Positions 29,293-36,299 of a DNA stretch of 36,299 nucleotides are shown piece after piece; within the stretch, counting starts at the first letter, position 1; each line of letters opens with the position of its first letter. The notes below the pieces were generated by a model. It did no database searches. It was not told where the DNA came from and saw only the letters and a list, made by a program, of their open reading frames with translations. The stretch comes from a virus: positions 1-36,299 of IMG/VR virus record IMGVR_UViG_3300034092_000622. One strand, written 5' to 3'. Both the position numbers and the translations under genes were made by a program.

Positions 29293-30626
29293 TTCAGCTC
29301 CCACATTGCTACGTCTGACATGGCGCGCTTGTCATGCAGCGCCGCCCAAATCTTCTCGTCAATCGTCTTGTCCGTTTGCAGGACATAGACCCACACGTCA
29401 TGCCGCTGGCCACTACGGTGCAGCCGTCCGATCGTCTGCTCGTACTCCTCTAGCGACCACGGCAGCGACAGAAACACCATCCGACTGCCGCCGTGCTGCA
29501 AGTTAAGCCCGTGACCCGCCGACTTTGGGTGGATCAGCAGCAGCTCAATTTCGCCTCGGTTCCACGCGTCGATGACGCCCGGTTGGTCAATCGTCGCCGC
29601 TTTCGGATACCAACGCTTCAGCGCTTCCAGTTCGGCTTGGTAATTGTAAACAATTATCGTATTGGCGTGTTGGTTTTCGTCTAGCAAGTCTTCCAGCAGT
29701 TCTAACTTGTGGTCAGAAAACCACACCGTCTTCTGCGTTACGTCAAACTTGCCGGGGCGATCGGATGCCGTGCGGGTCGTGTCGTAGACGAACCCCGAGG
29801 CCATTTGCTGCAACTTGGCCGTAACAGCCGCCGCGTTAGCCGCAATCGCCTGCGCGTCGGGGAACTCCACCATGAAGTCCCGCTTCATCTTCTCGTAGGG
29901 CTCGCGGTCAAGGAGCTCGCAACGTAGCGTTACGGTGTGCAGCGGCGGCAGCTTGTCTTTGTACTCGCCAGGCTCTAGCACATAGGTCGCAGGCTTGATC
30001 CGTGCCATCACCTGCTGTAACGCGCCGGTAGCGGGTGTCCACTCGCCATACTCCCTGTTGAGGCAGATAAAATACTGCTGCAAAAAGGCGCCCTTGCTTC
30101 GCCCGAGTAGGCTTTGGTCGATGATCTTGCATTGCCCAAACACATCCTCTAGGCCGTTTGACGTAAAGCTGCCCGTCAGCCCCCACCGAATCTTGACTGG
30201 CTCCAGCGCCTTTAAAATCGCCTTAAAGCGAACGCCCGACGGATTCTTGAGGCGCGTCAGCTCGTCGAACACCACGCCGTCAAAGTCCATCTTTTGTTTA
30301 GCCAGCCACTGCAAATTATCGTAGTTAGTGACCACCACGCGGGCATTTGACGCCAACGCTTTTAATCGCCAAGAGGGCGAGCCTACAGCGACGGATAAGG
30401 TCAAATCGGGTGTCCATTTGGTTGCTTCGACTGGCCAGACGTGTTGCGCCACACGCAACGGCGCCACAACAAGCCAACGCTTGACAAGCCCTAAGCGTAG
30501 CGCATCGCGCATGGCCGTAAGGGTAAGCGCGGTCTTGCCGGCGCCCACGGGCGCCAGCACCATCGCGCGGTCGTGCTCGTATAAAAAGTCAGCCGCTTGC
30601 TCTTGATACGGTCTCAACGAAAGCAT
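29289..30626 (-). CDS. SNF2-family DEAD-box-like helicase
   Basis: A 445-aa superfamily 2 helicase. Visible motifs: Q-like LRPYQEQAADFL; motif I APVGAGKTALT (Lys about 32); motif II as VVFDELTRLKN (DELT in place of DEAH); motif III WGLTGSF; motif V SAGHGLNLQHGGSR; motif VI QTIGRLHRSGQRHDV. The GRLHRSGQ form is typical of SNF2-type phage helicases, which translocate on double-stranded DNA. It starts at an ATG with AGAGGAAG upstream, 38 bp inside the nuclease gene. A role in replication or recombination is inferred. Confidence 0.92.
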   Translation of the reverse strand: MLSLRPYQEQAADFLYEHDRAMVLAPVGAGKTALTLTAMRDALRLGLVKRWLVVAPLRVAQHVWPVEATKWTPDLTLSVAVGSPSWRLKALASNARVVVTNYDNLQWLAKQKMDFDGVVFDELTRLKNPSGVRFKAILKALEPVKIRWGLTGSFTSNGLEDVFGQCKIIDQSLLGRSKGAFLQQYFICLNREYGEWTPATGALQQVMARIKPATYVLEPGEYKDKLPPLHTVTLRCELLDREPYEKMKRDFMVEFPDAQAIAANAAAVTAKLQQMASGFVYDTTRTASDRPGKFDVTQKTVWFSDHKLELLEDLLDENQHANTIIVYNYQAELEALKRWYPKAATIDQPGVIDAWNRGEIELLLIHPKSAGHGLNLQHGGSRMVFLSLPWSLEEYEQTIGRLHRSGQRHDVWVYVLQTDKTIDEKIWAALHDKRAMSDVAMWELK

Positions 30627-30876
30627 CGACTTCCTCTATGGAATATATGACTTTGTAACGCTGGTTCGTCTGCGCCATTAAAGATGCAAACACTTTCTGT
30701 AACGCCGACAAACGCCCGCGCTCGGCCTTCAGTTCAACAAACCACGTCTGCCCATTCGGCAGGCAGACGATGCGATCGGCGACGCCGCGCTGGCTCGGGC
30801 TTCTAAACTTAAACGTGACGCCGCCTGCGCGCTCCACCGCCCAGGTCAGGTATTCCTCAATCGTCTTCTCTCTCAT
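30589..30876 (-). CDS. VRR-NUC domain nuclease
   Basis: A 95-aa protein starting MREKTIEEYLTWAVERAGGV. It is a minimal VRR-NUC (PD-(D/E)xK) domain: Glu of IEEYL, a KFRSPSQRGVADRI segment with Asp, and WFVELKAERGRLSALQ with the E-x-K pair. Single-domain VRR-NUC proteins are frequent in phages, usually next to an SNF2 helicase gene as here, and are thought to act as a structure-specific nuclease together with it. I choose the ATG at 30876 over a further upstream one because of homology. It lies under a promoter-like element that would give a leaderless message. Confidence 0.88.
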   Translation of the reverse strand: MREKTIEEYLTWAVERAGGVTFKFRSPSQRGVADRIVCLPNGQTWFVELKAERGRLSALQKVFASLMAQTNQRYKVIYSIEEVDAFVETVSRASG

Positions 30877-30883
30877 GTTGAGA

Positions 30884-30912
30884 ATCCTACGTGATAAAAC
30901 AATGCTTGACAA
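30884..30912 (-). promoter_or_regulatory. Candidate leftward promoter giving a leaderless mRNA
   Basis: On the minus strand: TTGTCA (30912-30907), 17 bp, TAGGAT (30889-30884), then 7 bp to the ATG of the VRR-NUC gene. Its -35 overlaps that of the rightward promoter within a perfect palindrome. A weak AGGA could instead be read as a ribosome site of a longer message. Confidence 0.35.
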
Positions 30913-30914
30913 GC
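30904..30914. promoter_or_regulatory. Palindrome shared by two divergent -35 boxes
   Basis: GCTTG-A-CAAGC is a perfect 11-bp palindrome. The rightward TTGACA (30906-30911) and the leftward TTGTCA (30912-30907) both lie inside it, so the two promoters would compete, and one bound protein would shut both. Confidence 0.5.
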
Positions 30915-30934
30915 CAAACGCGCCGGTCTACGCT
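30906..30934 (+). promoter_or_regulatory. Candidate rightward promoter of the replication operon
   Basis: TTGACA (30906-30911), 17 bp, TACGCT (30929-30934; 3 of 6). The start point would lie about 25 bases before the DUF2800 ATG, leaving room for the AAGGAGA ribosome site at 30949-30956. Confidence 0.5.
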
Positions 30935-30963
30935 TGCGCAAACACAGTAAAGGAGAGTCCTCG

Positions 30964-32088
30964 ATGAGTCATAGCAATATCGTTGGCGGGTCCACCGCCA
31001 AGCGCGTGATTAACTGCCCCGGCAGTGTCGCGCTCTGCCAGAAAGTCCCACCGAAGCCGAGCAGCAAGTACGCCGATGAAGGTACGTTGCTGCACAACGT
31101 CATGGCCGAGCTTTTGGGTTCCGATAAGGAACTGCGGCATGTGCTCGACATGGAGTACAACGGCATCAAACTCACCGGCGACCTGCTCGATGAGAAGGTC
31201 CGCCCAGCCATGGACGCCATCAATGAAATCGACCCTGAAGCCCGACTTGAATACGCCGTTGAGCAAACCGTCAGCTTTGGTGATCTTTTGCCGGGCGTAT
31301 TTGGTTCTTGTGATCTTATTGGTCGCATTGGCGACCGCGCTATTGTACTTGATTGGAAGTTTGGCGACGGAGTGGCCGTCGAAGCTGAAGATAACCCTCA
31401 GTTACTATTTTATACGGCTGCGGCGATCCGCACGCCGGCGCTTGAGTGGGTCTTCAAAGATGCTAAAGAAATTGAGTGCATCATTGTCCAGCCGCCGAAA
31501 ATCAAGCGCTGGGTAACATCGTTCGATCGCGTACGTCAGTTTGAGCGCGAGCTAGTCTATGCCGTTAAGCAGTCGGCCAAGCCGGACGCGCCGCTCAAGA
31601 TTGGCGAGCACTGCCGCTGGTGTGCAGCCAAGCCGATCTGCCCGCTGATGACAGGCGCGGTCGATCGCGCCATGCAGACGCAGATTAAAGAGCTAGACGC
31701 CGCGCAGCTCGGGCAGATGCTGGAGCGTGCGGCAGTGCTCGAAGATTGGATCAGCGACTTGCGCGCGCTAGCGATGCAGGTGCTAGAGTCAGGTAATCCG
31801 GTGCCGGGCTATAAGCTCGTCGCCAAGCGTGCCACACGCCAGTGGCGCGATGAGGAGACGGCAAAGGCTGCGCTGTGCGCGCTCTTGCCGATTACGGAAG
31901 TGACCGAGACGAGTTTGATCTCGCCGGCACAAGCTGAGAAGAAGCTCAAAAAGCTGAAGCTCGGCTTGCCGGACGATCAGGTCATCTCGGTCTCAAGCGG
32001 TAACACGATGGCGCCGGAGAGTGATCCCCGTCCCGCCGTGTTGCAAATCGGGTCTCAGTTGACTGCGGCCCTTTCTAAACTAGTGTAA
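30964..32088 (+). CDS. DUF2800 family Cas4/RecB-like nuclease
   Basis: A 374-aa protein from the ATG at 30964 with AAGGAGA upstream (MSHSNIVGGSTAKRVINCPG). Nuclease motifs: EGTLLHNVMAEL (His), FGSCDLIG (Asp), AIVLDWKFGDG (Asp130, Lys132) and a DNPQLLFYTAA motif-IV-like stretch. Cysteines at the N-terminus (CPGSVALC, Cys18) and CRWCAAKPIC (Cys217, Cys220) suggest an Fe-S cluster as in Cas4 and AddB. DUF2800 proteins are phage RecB-like exonucleases that often precede a DNA-binding protein and a PolA-type polymerase, as here. It is probably the 5' exonuclease of a phage recombination pair. Confidence 0.88.
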   Translation: MSHSNIVGGSTAKRVINCPGSVALCQKVPPKPSSKYADEGTLLHNVMAELLGSDKELRHVLDMEYNGIKLTGDLLDEKVRPAMDAINEIDPEARLEYAVEQTVSFGDLLPGVFGSCDLIGRIGDRAIVLDWKFGDGVAVEAEDNPQLLFYTAAAIRTPALEWVFKDAKEIECIIVQPPKIKRWVTSFDRVRQFERELVYAVKQSAKPDAPLKIGEHCRWCAAKPICPLMTGAVDRAMQTQIKELDAAQLGQMLERAAVLEDWISDLRALAMQVLESGNPVPGYKLVAKRATRQWRDEETAKAALCALLPITEVTETSLISPAQAEKKLKKLKLGLPDDQVISVSSGNTMAPESDPRPAVLQIGSQLTAALSKLV

Positions 32089-32099
32089 GGAGTAGAGTA

Positions 32100-32747
32100 A
32101 TGTCCAATATCACAGCGTTCGCAAAAGCAGGATTGCCTGCGGTAACTTCCCTGTCCACCGCCCTTCGTAGCATCGAAGTGGATGTCGGCCCTGCGGGCAC
32201 GGCTATCCTCAAGATGGACAAGACGGGCCACTGGGTGTTCGGCGCGGATCAAACCGAGGCTGAAGCCGAGAGCAAGTGGGCAGTCAATCCCTTCTCGTTT
32301 GTCCACGGCTTTATTGCCTGGGGCGACGGTGAGGTGCTTGGCGAGAAGATGGTGTCGGTGTCACAGCCGTTGCCTGAGCTCGACCCGGCACCGCCGCAGA
32401 GCAAGAAGGGCTGGGAAACGCAGGTCGGCATGAGCTTGAAGTGCATCTCGGGTGAGGACGCGGGCCTTGAGGCTCGCTACAGCACCACGTCGGTGGGCGG
32501 CAAGCGTGCCGTGCAGGCCTTGGCAGCAGCCATTGCCGCGCAGGTCGAGAAGGACCAGAGCAAGCCGGTGCCGGTGGTGCATCTGAAGAAGGAGCACTAC
32601 CAGCACAAGAGCTATGGCCGCATCTACACGCCGGTCTTTGAGATCGTCGAGTGGGTTTCCATGGAGGGAGAAGCCGCTAATGAGCCGGACGGTGGGGATG
32701 ACACTCCGCCGCCAGCCGCTGCGGCCCGTCGGCGTCGCGCTGCGTAA
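32100..32747 (+). CDS. Putative single-stranded DNA-binding protein (DUF2815-like position)
   Basis: A 215-aa protein (start MSNITAFAKAGLPAVTSLST), GGAG upstream. The central part (about 35-180) has beta-strand alternation, with aromatic and basic residues that would suit an OB-fold; the C-terminus is Pro/Ala-rich and ends RRRRAA instead of the acidic tip of cellular SSB. Between DUF2800 and polymerase many phages encode the DUF2815 ssDNA-binding protein. I cannot point to a DUF2815 motif, so the call rests mainly on position. A recombination-mediator role is equally possible. Confidence 0.6.
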   Translation: MSNITAFAKAGLPAVTSLSTALRSIEVDVGPAGTAILKMDKTGHWVFGADQTEAEAESKWAVNPFSFVHGFIAWGDGEVLGEKMVSVSQPLPELDPAPPQSKKGWETQVGMSLKCISGEDAGLEARYSTTSVGGKRAVQALAAAIAAQVEKDQSKPVPVVHLKKEHYQHKSYGRIYTPVFEIVEWVSMEGEAANEPDGGDDTPPPAAAARRRRAA

Positions 32748-32749
32748 AA

Positions 32750-32785
32750 GGAGCGGGGGCGCCTGCGGCCCCCGATCTTTCTATG
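32750..32785 (+). promoter_or_regulatory. Structured ribosome-binding site: hairpin between SD and ATG of the polymerase
   Basis: GGAG at 32750-32753 is 29 bases before the polymerase ATG (32783), too far to work. Between them CGGGGGC (32754-32760) and GCCCCCG (32768-32774) form a perfect 7-bp stem with a 7-base loop. When folded, GGAG stands 8 bases from ATG, the optimal distance. The short tail ATCTTTCT makes it a weak terminator as well. Confidence 0.6.
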
Positions 32786-34738
32786 GCAATACTTTGGCTT
32801 GATTTTGAAACGCGCTCGCGCTGCGACCTACCGTTGGCGGGCGCGTATAACTACGCAAAGCACCCGAGCACTGAGGTGCTCTGCATGTCCTACGCCTTTG
32901 ACGACGGCGAGGTCGAGACGTGGTTGCCCAAGTTCCCGTTCCCTGAGCGCGTGGCGCGCTGGACAGGACAGATACGCGCGCATAACGCTGCGTTTGAGCG
33001 GCTTATCTTTTGGCACGTGCTCGACATCCCGTTCGCGCTGGAGCAGTTCTTCTGCACGTCTGCACAGGCACGGGCCAACTGCCTGCCTGGCAGCCTTGAG
33101 GACATTGGCCGCGCCCTGTCGTCCAAGATGAAGAAGGACTACCGAGGCTCGCAGCTCATCCGGCAACTCTCGATCCCTCGTGCCGATGGGACGTTCAACA
33201 ACGACCCTGAGCTCATGGCCGAGATGATTGCCTATTGCGAGCAGGACGTGCGCGTCATGCGCGAGATTAGCAAGGCCATGCGTAGCCTATCGGATACAGA
33301 GCTTGCCGATTACCACGTCAACGAGCGCATTAACGACCGTGGCGTCGGCGTCGATGTGCCGCTCTGCGAGGCGGCGATCCGTCACGCGGAATCTGAATTG
33401 CAGGACATTGAGCGCTTGGTATGCGAGATCACGCATAACGAGATTACGACCGTGCGCAGCCCCAAGATGCGCGAGTGGGTGCTCGCCCGCGTCGGGCCTG
33501 AAGCCAAGAAGCTGATGACCGTCTACAAAGACGGCGCGGCGAAGTTTAGTATTGACAAGACCGTGCGGGCCAACCTGCTCGCCATGGACAACCCCGATGA
33601 GCTCCCGCCCGACGTGGCTGACGTTGTGCAGTGCGCGGATGACCTGTGGGCGTCGTCGGTCGCTAAGTTCAGCCGCTTGAAGCAGCTAGCCGGGGAGGAC
33701 AGCCGTGTCCGTGGAGCCTTTATATTTGCTGGTGGAAGTGCCACCGGACGCGCATCTAGCTACGGCGCCCAAGTCCATAACTTTACGCGTAAGTGCAGTG
33801 CCGAGCCTGACGCAACCCGTCAAGCCCTGGTACGAGGTCACAGTATCGTGCCCCGATACGGCAAGCGCGTTACGGACGTTCTCAAGGGGATGCTGCGGCC
33901 CGCTCTCGTTCCCAAGCGAGACCATGTTCTCGTCGTGGCCGACTGGGCAGCGATAGAAGCCCGCGCGACGCCGTGGCTCTCCGCTGACCCGCTTGCCGAG
34001 CCCGTGCTTGATGTATTCCGCGCAGGCGGCGACATCTACAAGCGTGAAGCGGCGGGCATCTACAACACCACACCCGAGGCCGTGACGGGCGACCAGCGCC
34101 AGATCGGCAAGGTCGCCATCCTGTCGCTTGGTTTTGCAGGCGGCGTCGGTGCGTTCAGCGCCATGGGCCGCGCTTACGGCGTGCATATGAACGAGCACGA
34201 AGCGCAGCGCATTGTGGATCGGTGGCGTCGGGCGAACTCGTGGGCCGTGCGTTACTGGCAGAAGCTGGAGGACGCCTACACCCGCGCCATGCGAAATGTC
34301 AACCACGAATTCATTGTTGGCCGCGTGGCGTATATGTTTGACGGTCAGCATCTTTGGTACGCGCTGCCGTCAGGGCGCGTGCTATGTTACCCGTTCGCCC
34401 GTCTGGAGTCAGACGGTGTGAGTTATCTCAAGGCAGCATGGAAGCCTGCGCAGGACGCTAAAGAGTGGCCCCGCGCACGGTTATGGAAGGGGCTTGCCTG
34501 CGAGAACATCACACAGGCCACGGCCAATGATTTGTTGCGCCACAGCCTACGCGAGCTGGATCGCATGGGGTTTGATGTCGTGCTGCATGTGCACGACGAA
34601 ATCGTTATCGAGTGTGCGAGCGAGGCGGCGGAGTTCGTCGCCGAGCATTTGCATGAGGTCATGTGCACTGCGCCTGATTGGGCTCAGGGCTTCCCGCTCA
34701 ACGCCGAAGTCAAGGTGATGGAGCGGTACGGGAAATAA
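32783..34738 (+). CDS. Family A DNA polymerase with 3'-5' exonuclease
   Basis: A 651-aa replicative polymerase. Exonuclease domain: ExoI LDFETRS, ExoII AHNAAFERLIFW and ExoIII AYCEQDVRVM. Polymerase domain: motif A VVADWAAIEARATPWL (Asp387); motif B RQIGKVAILSLGF, with Arg439 and Lys443; motif C VLHVHDEIVIE (Asp605). The site equivalent to E. coli Pol I Phe762 is Leu447, and Phe451 replaces Tyr766. There is no 5' nuclease domain, as in other phage PolA. No helix insertions. It starts MAILWLDF, with no near ribosome site; see the hairpin element. It copies the phage genome, with the primase-helicase encoded downstream. Confidence 0.95.
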   Translation: MAILWLDFETRSRCDLPLAGAYNYAKHPSTEVLCMSYAFDDGEVETWLPKFPFPERVARWTGQIRAHNAAFERLIFWHVLDIPFALEQFFCTSAQARANCLPGSLEDIGRALSSKMKKDYRGSQLIRQLSIPRADGTFNNDPELMAEMIAYCEQDVRVMREISKAMRSLSDTELADYHVNERINDRGVGVDVPLCEAAIRHAESELQDIERLVCEITHNEITTVRSPKMREWVLARVGPEAKKLMTVYKDGAAKFSIDKTVRANLLAMDNPDELPPDVADVVQCADDLWASSVAKFSRLKQLAGEDSRVRGAFIFAGGSATGRASSYGAQVHNFTRKCSAEPDATRQALVRGHSIVPRYGKRVTDVLKGMLRPALVPKRDHVLVVADWAAIEARATPWLSADPLAEPVLDVFRAGGDIYKREAAGIYNTTPEAVTGDQRQIGKVAILSLGFAGGVGAFSAMGRAYGVHMNEHEAQRIVDRWRRANSWAVRYWQKLEDAYTRAMRNVNHEFIVGRVAYMFDGQHLWYALPSGRVLCYPFARLESDGVSYLKAAWKPAQDAKEWPRARLWKGLACENITQATANDLLRHSLRELDRMGFDVVLHVHDEIVIECASEAAEFVAEHLHEVMCTAPDWAQGFPLNAEVKVMERYGK

Positions 34739-34740
34739 AA

Positions 34741-34765
34741 AAGCCCGGCGGGTTAGGCCGGGCTT
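34741..34765 (+). terminator. Hairpin after the polymerase gene
   Basis: AAGCCCGGC (34741-34749) pairs with GCCGGGCTT (34757-34765) around a 7-base loop, directly after the polymerase stop. It is preceded by an A-run and followed only by TTAAA. It may be a leaky terminator that reduces transcription into the primase-helicase gene. Confidence 0.65.
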
Positions 34766-34789
34766 AAACACAGGACTGGAGATGTCACG

Positions 34790-36299
34790 ATGAAGTTCGC
34801 TGAATATATTAACAGTATCGCTCCCGAAGGGGAAACAATTTTATTCGTGCGTCAGGTGCCGATCGTCCGCAACGGCGAGCACTTGATGCACAAGGACGGC
34901 ACGCCGCGCTACACCTGGCCTGCGGGCCTCTACGGCAAGTACATGCGCAACCCCAAGGGCGCGTGGTACGCCAACACGGGCTGTTTCATCCTTGACCGCC
35001 TGACGGACGGCGTGTCGGCATCGGCGGCTAACTGCGAGCGCGTGGCGTTCATGGTGCTCGATGACATTGGCACCAAGAGCAAGACGCCGCCCATCGAGCC
35101 GACGTGGAAGCTAGAAACCAGCCCCGGCAACTTCCAGTGGGGCTACACCTTTGGGCTTGACGATCAGCCGACCAAAGGCGAGTTCAGCGCGGCGATTAAG
35201 GCCATGGCCGAGGCGGGCTACACTGACCCTGGTGCGGTGAATCCGGTGCGTAATTTCCGCATCGAGGGCAGCGTTAACTTGAAGGAAGGCCGCGACAACT
35301 TCGCCGCCGTGTTGACTGAGTTCCACCCCGAGCGCGAGTTCTCTTTAACGCAGATCGTTACAGCCTGCGGCGTCACGCCGGGCGAGGTCGATACGGCCTG
35401 TATCCACGGCATCGCCATCGAAGATGACGGCCTCGACAACGTGCTGGAGTGGATACAAGAGCGCGGGCTACTGCTCGCCAAGGCCAACCCCGAGGGTTGG
35501 TACGGCGTCGTCTGCCCGAACCACGCTGAGCACACCACAGCCGACGCGCAGGGGCGGTATCACCCCGTCACGCGCAGCTATACTTGTTTCCACGGGCATT
35601 GCAGCGACTGGAACAGCGAGAAGTTCCTGCGCTGGGTCGAGGCCGAGGGCGGCCCCAAGACGGGCTACGGCCTGCGCGATGACCTGCTCGCCAAGAAGAT
35701 GGAGGCTGCTTTGTCGAAGATCACACCGACCGAAGAATACCCAGATGAAGCCGCCGAGGTCATCAAAGAGGTCGAGCGCCGTGAGCTCGGTCGCGTCGAG
35801 AAGTCCAAGTGGTATGAGCGTTTCGCGTACGTCGTGAGCGACGATGCTTATTTTGATTTAGCCGAGCGCCATGAGATCGCCCGCACGTCGTTCAACGCCC
35901 TGTTCCGCCATGTGACGTGCCACAGCATCCACAACAACCGCCGCATCGAGGCGTCAGTCTGCTACGACGAGAACCGTCAGGCCATGGGCGCGCATGTGCT
36001 CGCAGGCGTCACGTTCGCAGCGGGCGAGTCCATCCTTGTTAGCCGTAACGGTGTCGTCTACGGCAACCGCTGGCGCGACGCTCGACCTACTGTCAGTGCA
36101 GGCGACGTGGGCCCATGGCTCGCCCACGCCGAGCGCATGATCCCAGACCCCGCCGAGCGCGAGCATGTGCTTGATGTGATGGCCTACAAGCGCCAGCACG
36201 CCAACCAAAAGATTAACCATGCCGTACTGCACGCCGGCAAGCCTGGCAGTGGTAAGGACACGCTCTGGGCGCCGTTCTTCTGGTCTATTGGCGGCGATC
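34790..36299 (+). CDS. Primase-helicase, N-terminal part (continues at base 1)
   Basis: Starts MKFAEYINSIAPEGETILFV at the ATG after a GGAG site and stays open to the window end; with bases 1-912 the protein is 764 aa. The first about 230 residues are an archaeo-eukaryotic primase domain of the RepB-like type: strand FMVLDDIG (Asp91/Asp92, metal ligands) and LETSPGNFQW (about 108-117). Then comes a likely zinc ribbon: Cys242-x2-His245, and a CFHGHC group at 266-271. The C-terminal helicase part begins near the window end. It makes primers and unwinds DNA. The gene is missing from one-piece gene calling only because the circle is cut here. Confidence 0.93.
   Translation, partial: MKFAEYINSIAPEGETILFVRQVPIVRNGEHLMHKDGTPRYTWPAGLYGKYMRNPKGAWYANTGCFILDRLTDGVSASAANCERVAFMVLDDIGTKSKTPPIEPTWKLETSPGNFQWGYTFGLDDQPTKGEFSAAIKAMAEAGYTDPGAVNPVRNFRIEGSVNLKEGRDNFAAVLTEFHPEREFSLTQIVTACGVTPGEVDTACIHGIAIEDDGLDNVLEWIQERGLLLAKANPEGWYGVVCPNHAEHTTADAQGRYHPVTRSYTCFHGHCSDWNSEKFLRWVEAEGGPKTGYGLRDDLLAKKMEAALSKITPTEEYPDEAAEVIKEVERRELGRVEKSKWYERFAYVVSDDAYFDLAERHEIARTSFNALFRHVTCHSIHNNRRIEASVCYDENRQAMGAHVLAGVTFAAGESILVSRNGVVYGNRWRDARPTVSAGDVGPWLAHAERMIPDPAEREHVLDVMAYKRQHANQKINHAVLHAGKPGSGKDTLWAPFFWSIGGD
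36173..36299. repeat. Terminal direct repeat, right copy
   Basis: Identical to bases 1-127. See the left copy; one of the two should be removed when closing the circle. Confidence 0.95.

Noticed and set aside
30934-30963. Upstream TTG start for the DUF2800 gene
   Set aside because: The ATG at 30964 has a strong AAGGAG site at the right distance; the TTG overlaps the promoter -10.

Overview
The window is one complete circular phage genome opened inside a gene. Bases 1-127 are repeated exactly as bases 36173-36299, and the primase-helicase gene that runs off the right end continues in frame at base 1. The unique genome is therefore about 36,172 bp. The exact 127-base overlap inside a coding gene looks like the end overlap of a circular contig built with k=127, not like a biological terminal repeat.

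The virion genes place it among tailed phages with a P22-type short-tailed (podovirus-like) particle: small and large terminase, a 722-aa P22-type portal, scaffold, P22-type coat, two gp4-like tail accessory proteins, a gp10-like stabilization protein, fibre-like proteins and three ejection-type proteins. A nested Rz/Rz1 spanin pair and an M15 peptidase endolysin indicate a Gram-negative host. An SOS-box-like sequence of the CTGT-N8-ACAG type fits a beta- or gammaproteobacterium. I see no integrase, repressor, reverse transcriptase or CRISPR array, and I recognised no tRNA by eye.

Layout. (1) 917-3278, leftward: about ten tightly overlapping small genes (DUF3310, a secreted protein, small membrane peptides, and one gene broken by a 7-bp tandem repeat). 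(2) 3279-4086: a non-coding control region with 9-bp iterons in two opposed clusters, some paired at a 36-bp period, around an A+T-rich core with the SOS-like box; this is the best origin/switch candidate. (3) 4087-26332, rightward: packaging, head, a tailspike cassette placed between portal and scaffold, coat, tail and ejection proteins. (4) 26343-28047: a lysis cassette (three small membrane proteins, endolysin, nested spanins) and a small metallopeptidase; then a metallophosphoesterase to 29124. (5) 29095-30876, leftward: a small protein, an SNF2-like helicase and a VRR-NUC nuclease. (6) 30964 through the ends to 912, rightward: Cas4/RecB-like DUF2800 nuclease, a putative ssDNA-binding protein, family A DNA polymerase and an AEP primase-helicase.

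Transcription thus diverges from two control regions (about 3.3-4.1 kb and 30.88-30.96 kb) and converges at about 0.9-1.1 kb and 29.1 kb. The phage carries its own primase, helicase, polymerase and nucleases. The points most worth following up are the iteron/SOS-box region, the heptanucleotide repeat that frameshifts an early gene, an RNA hairpin that would bring a distant Shine-Dalgarno to the polymerase start codon, two promoter-like elements that would give leaderless mRNAs, and a deleted second tailspike gene.
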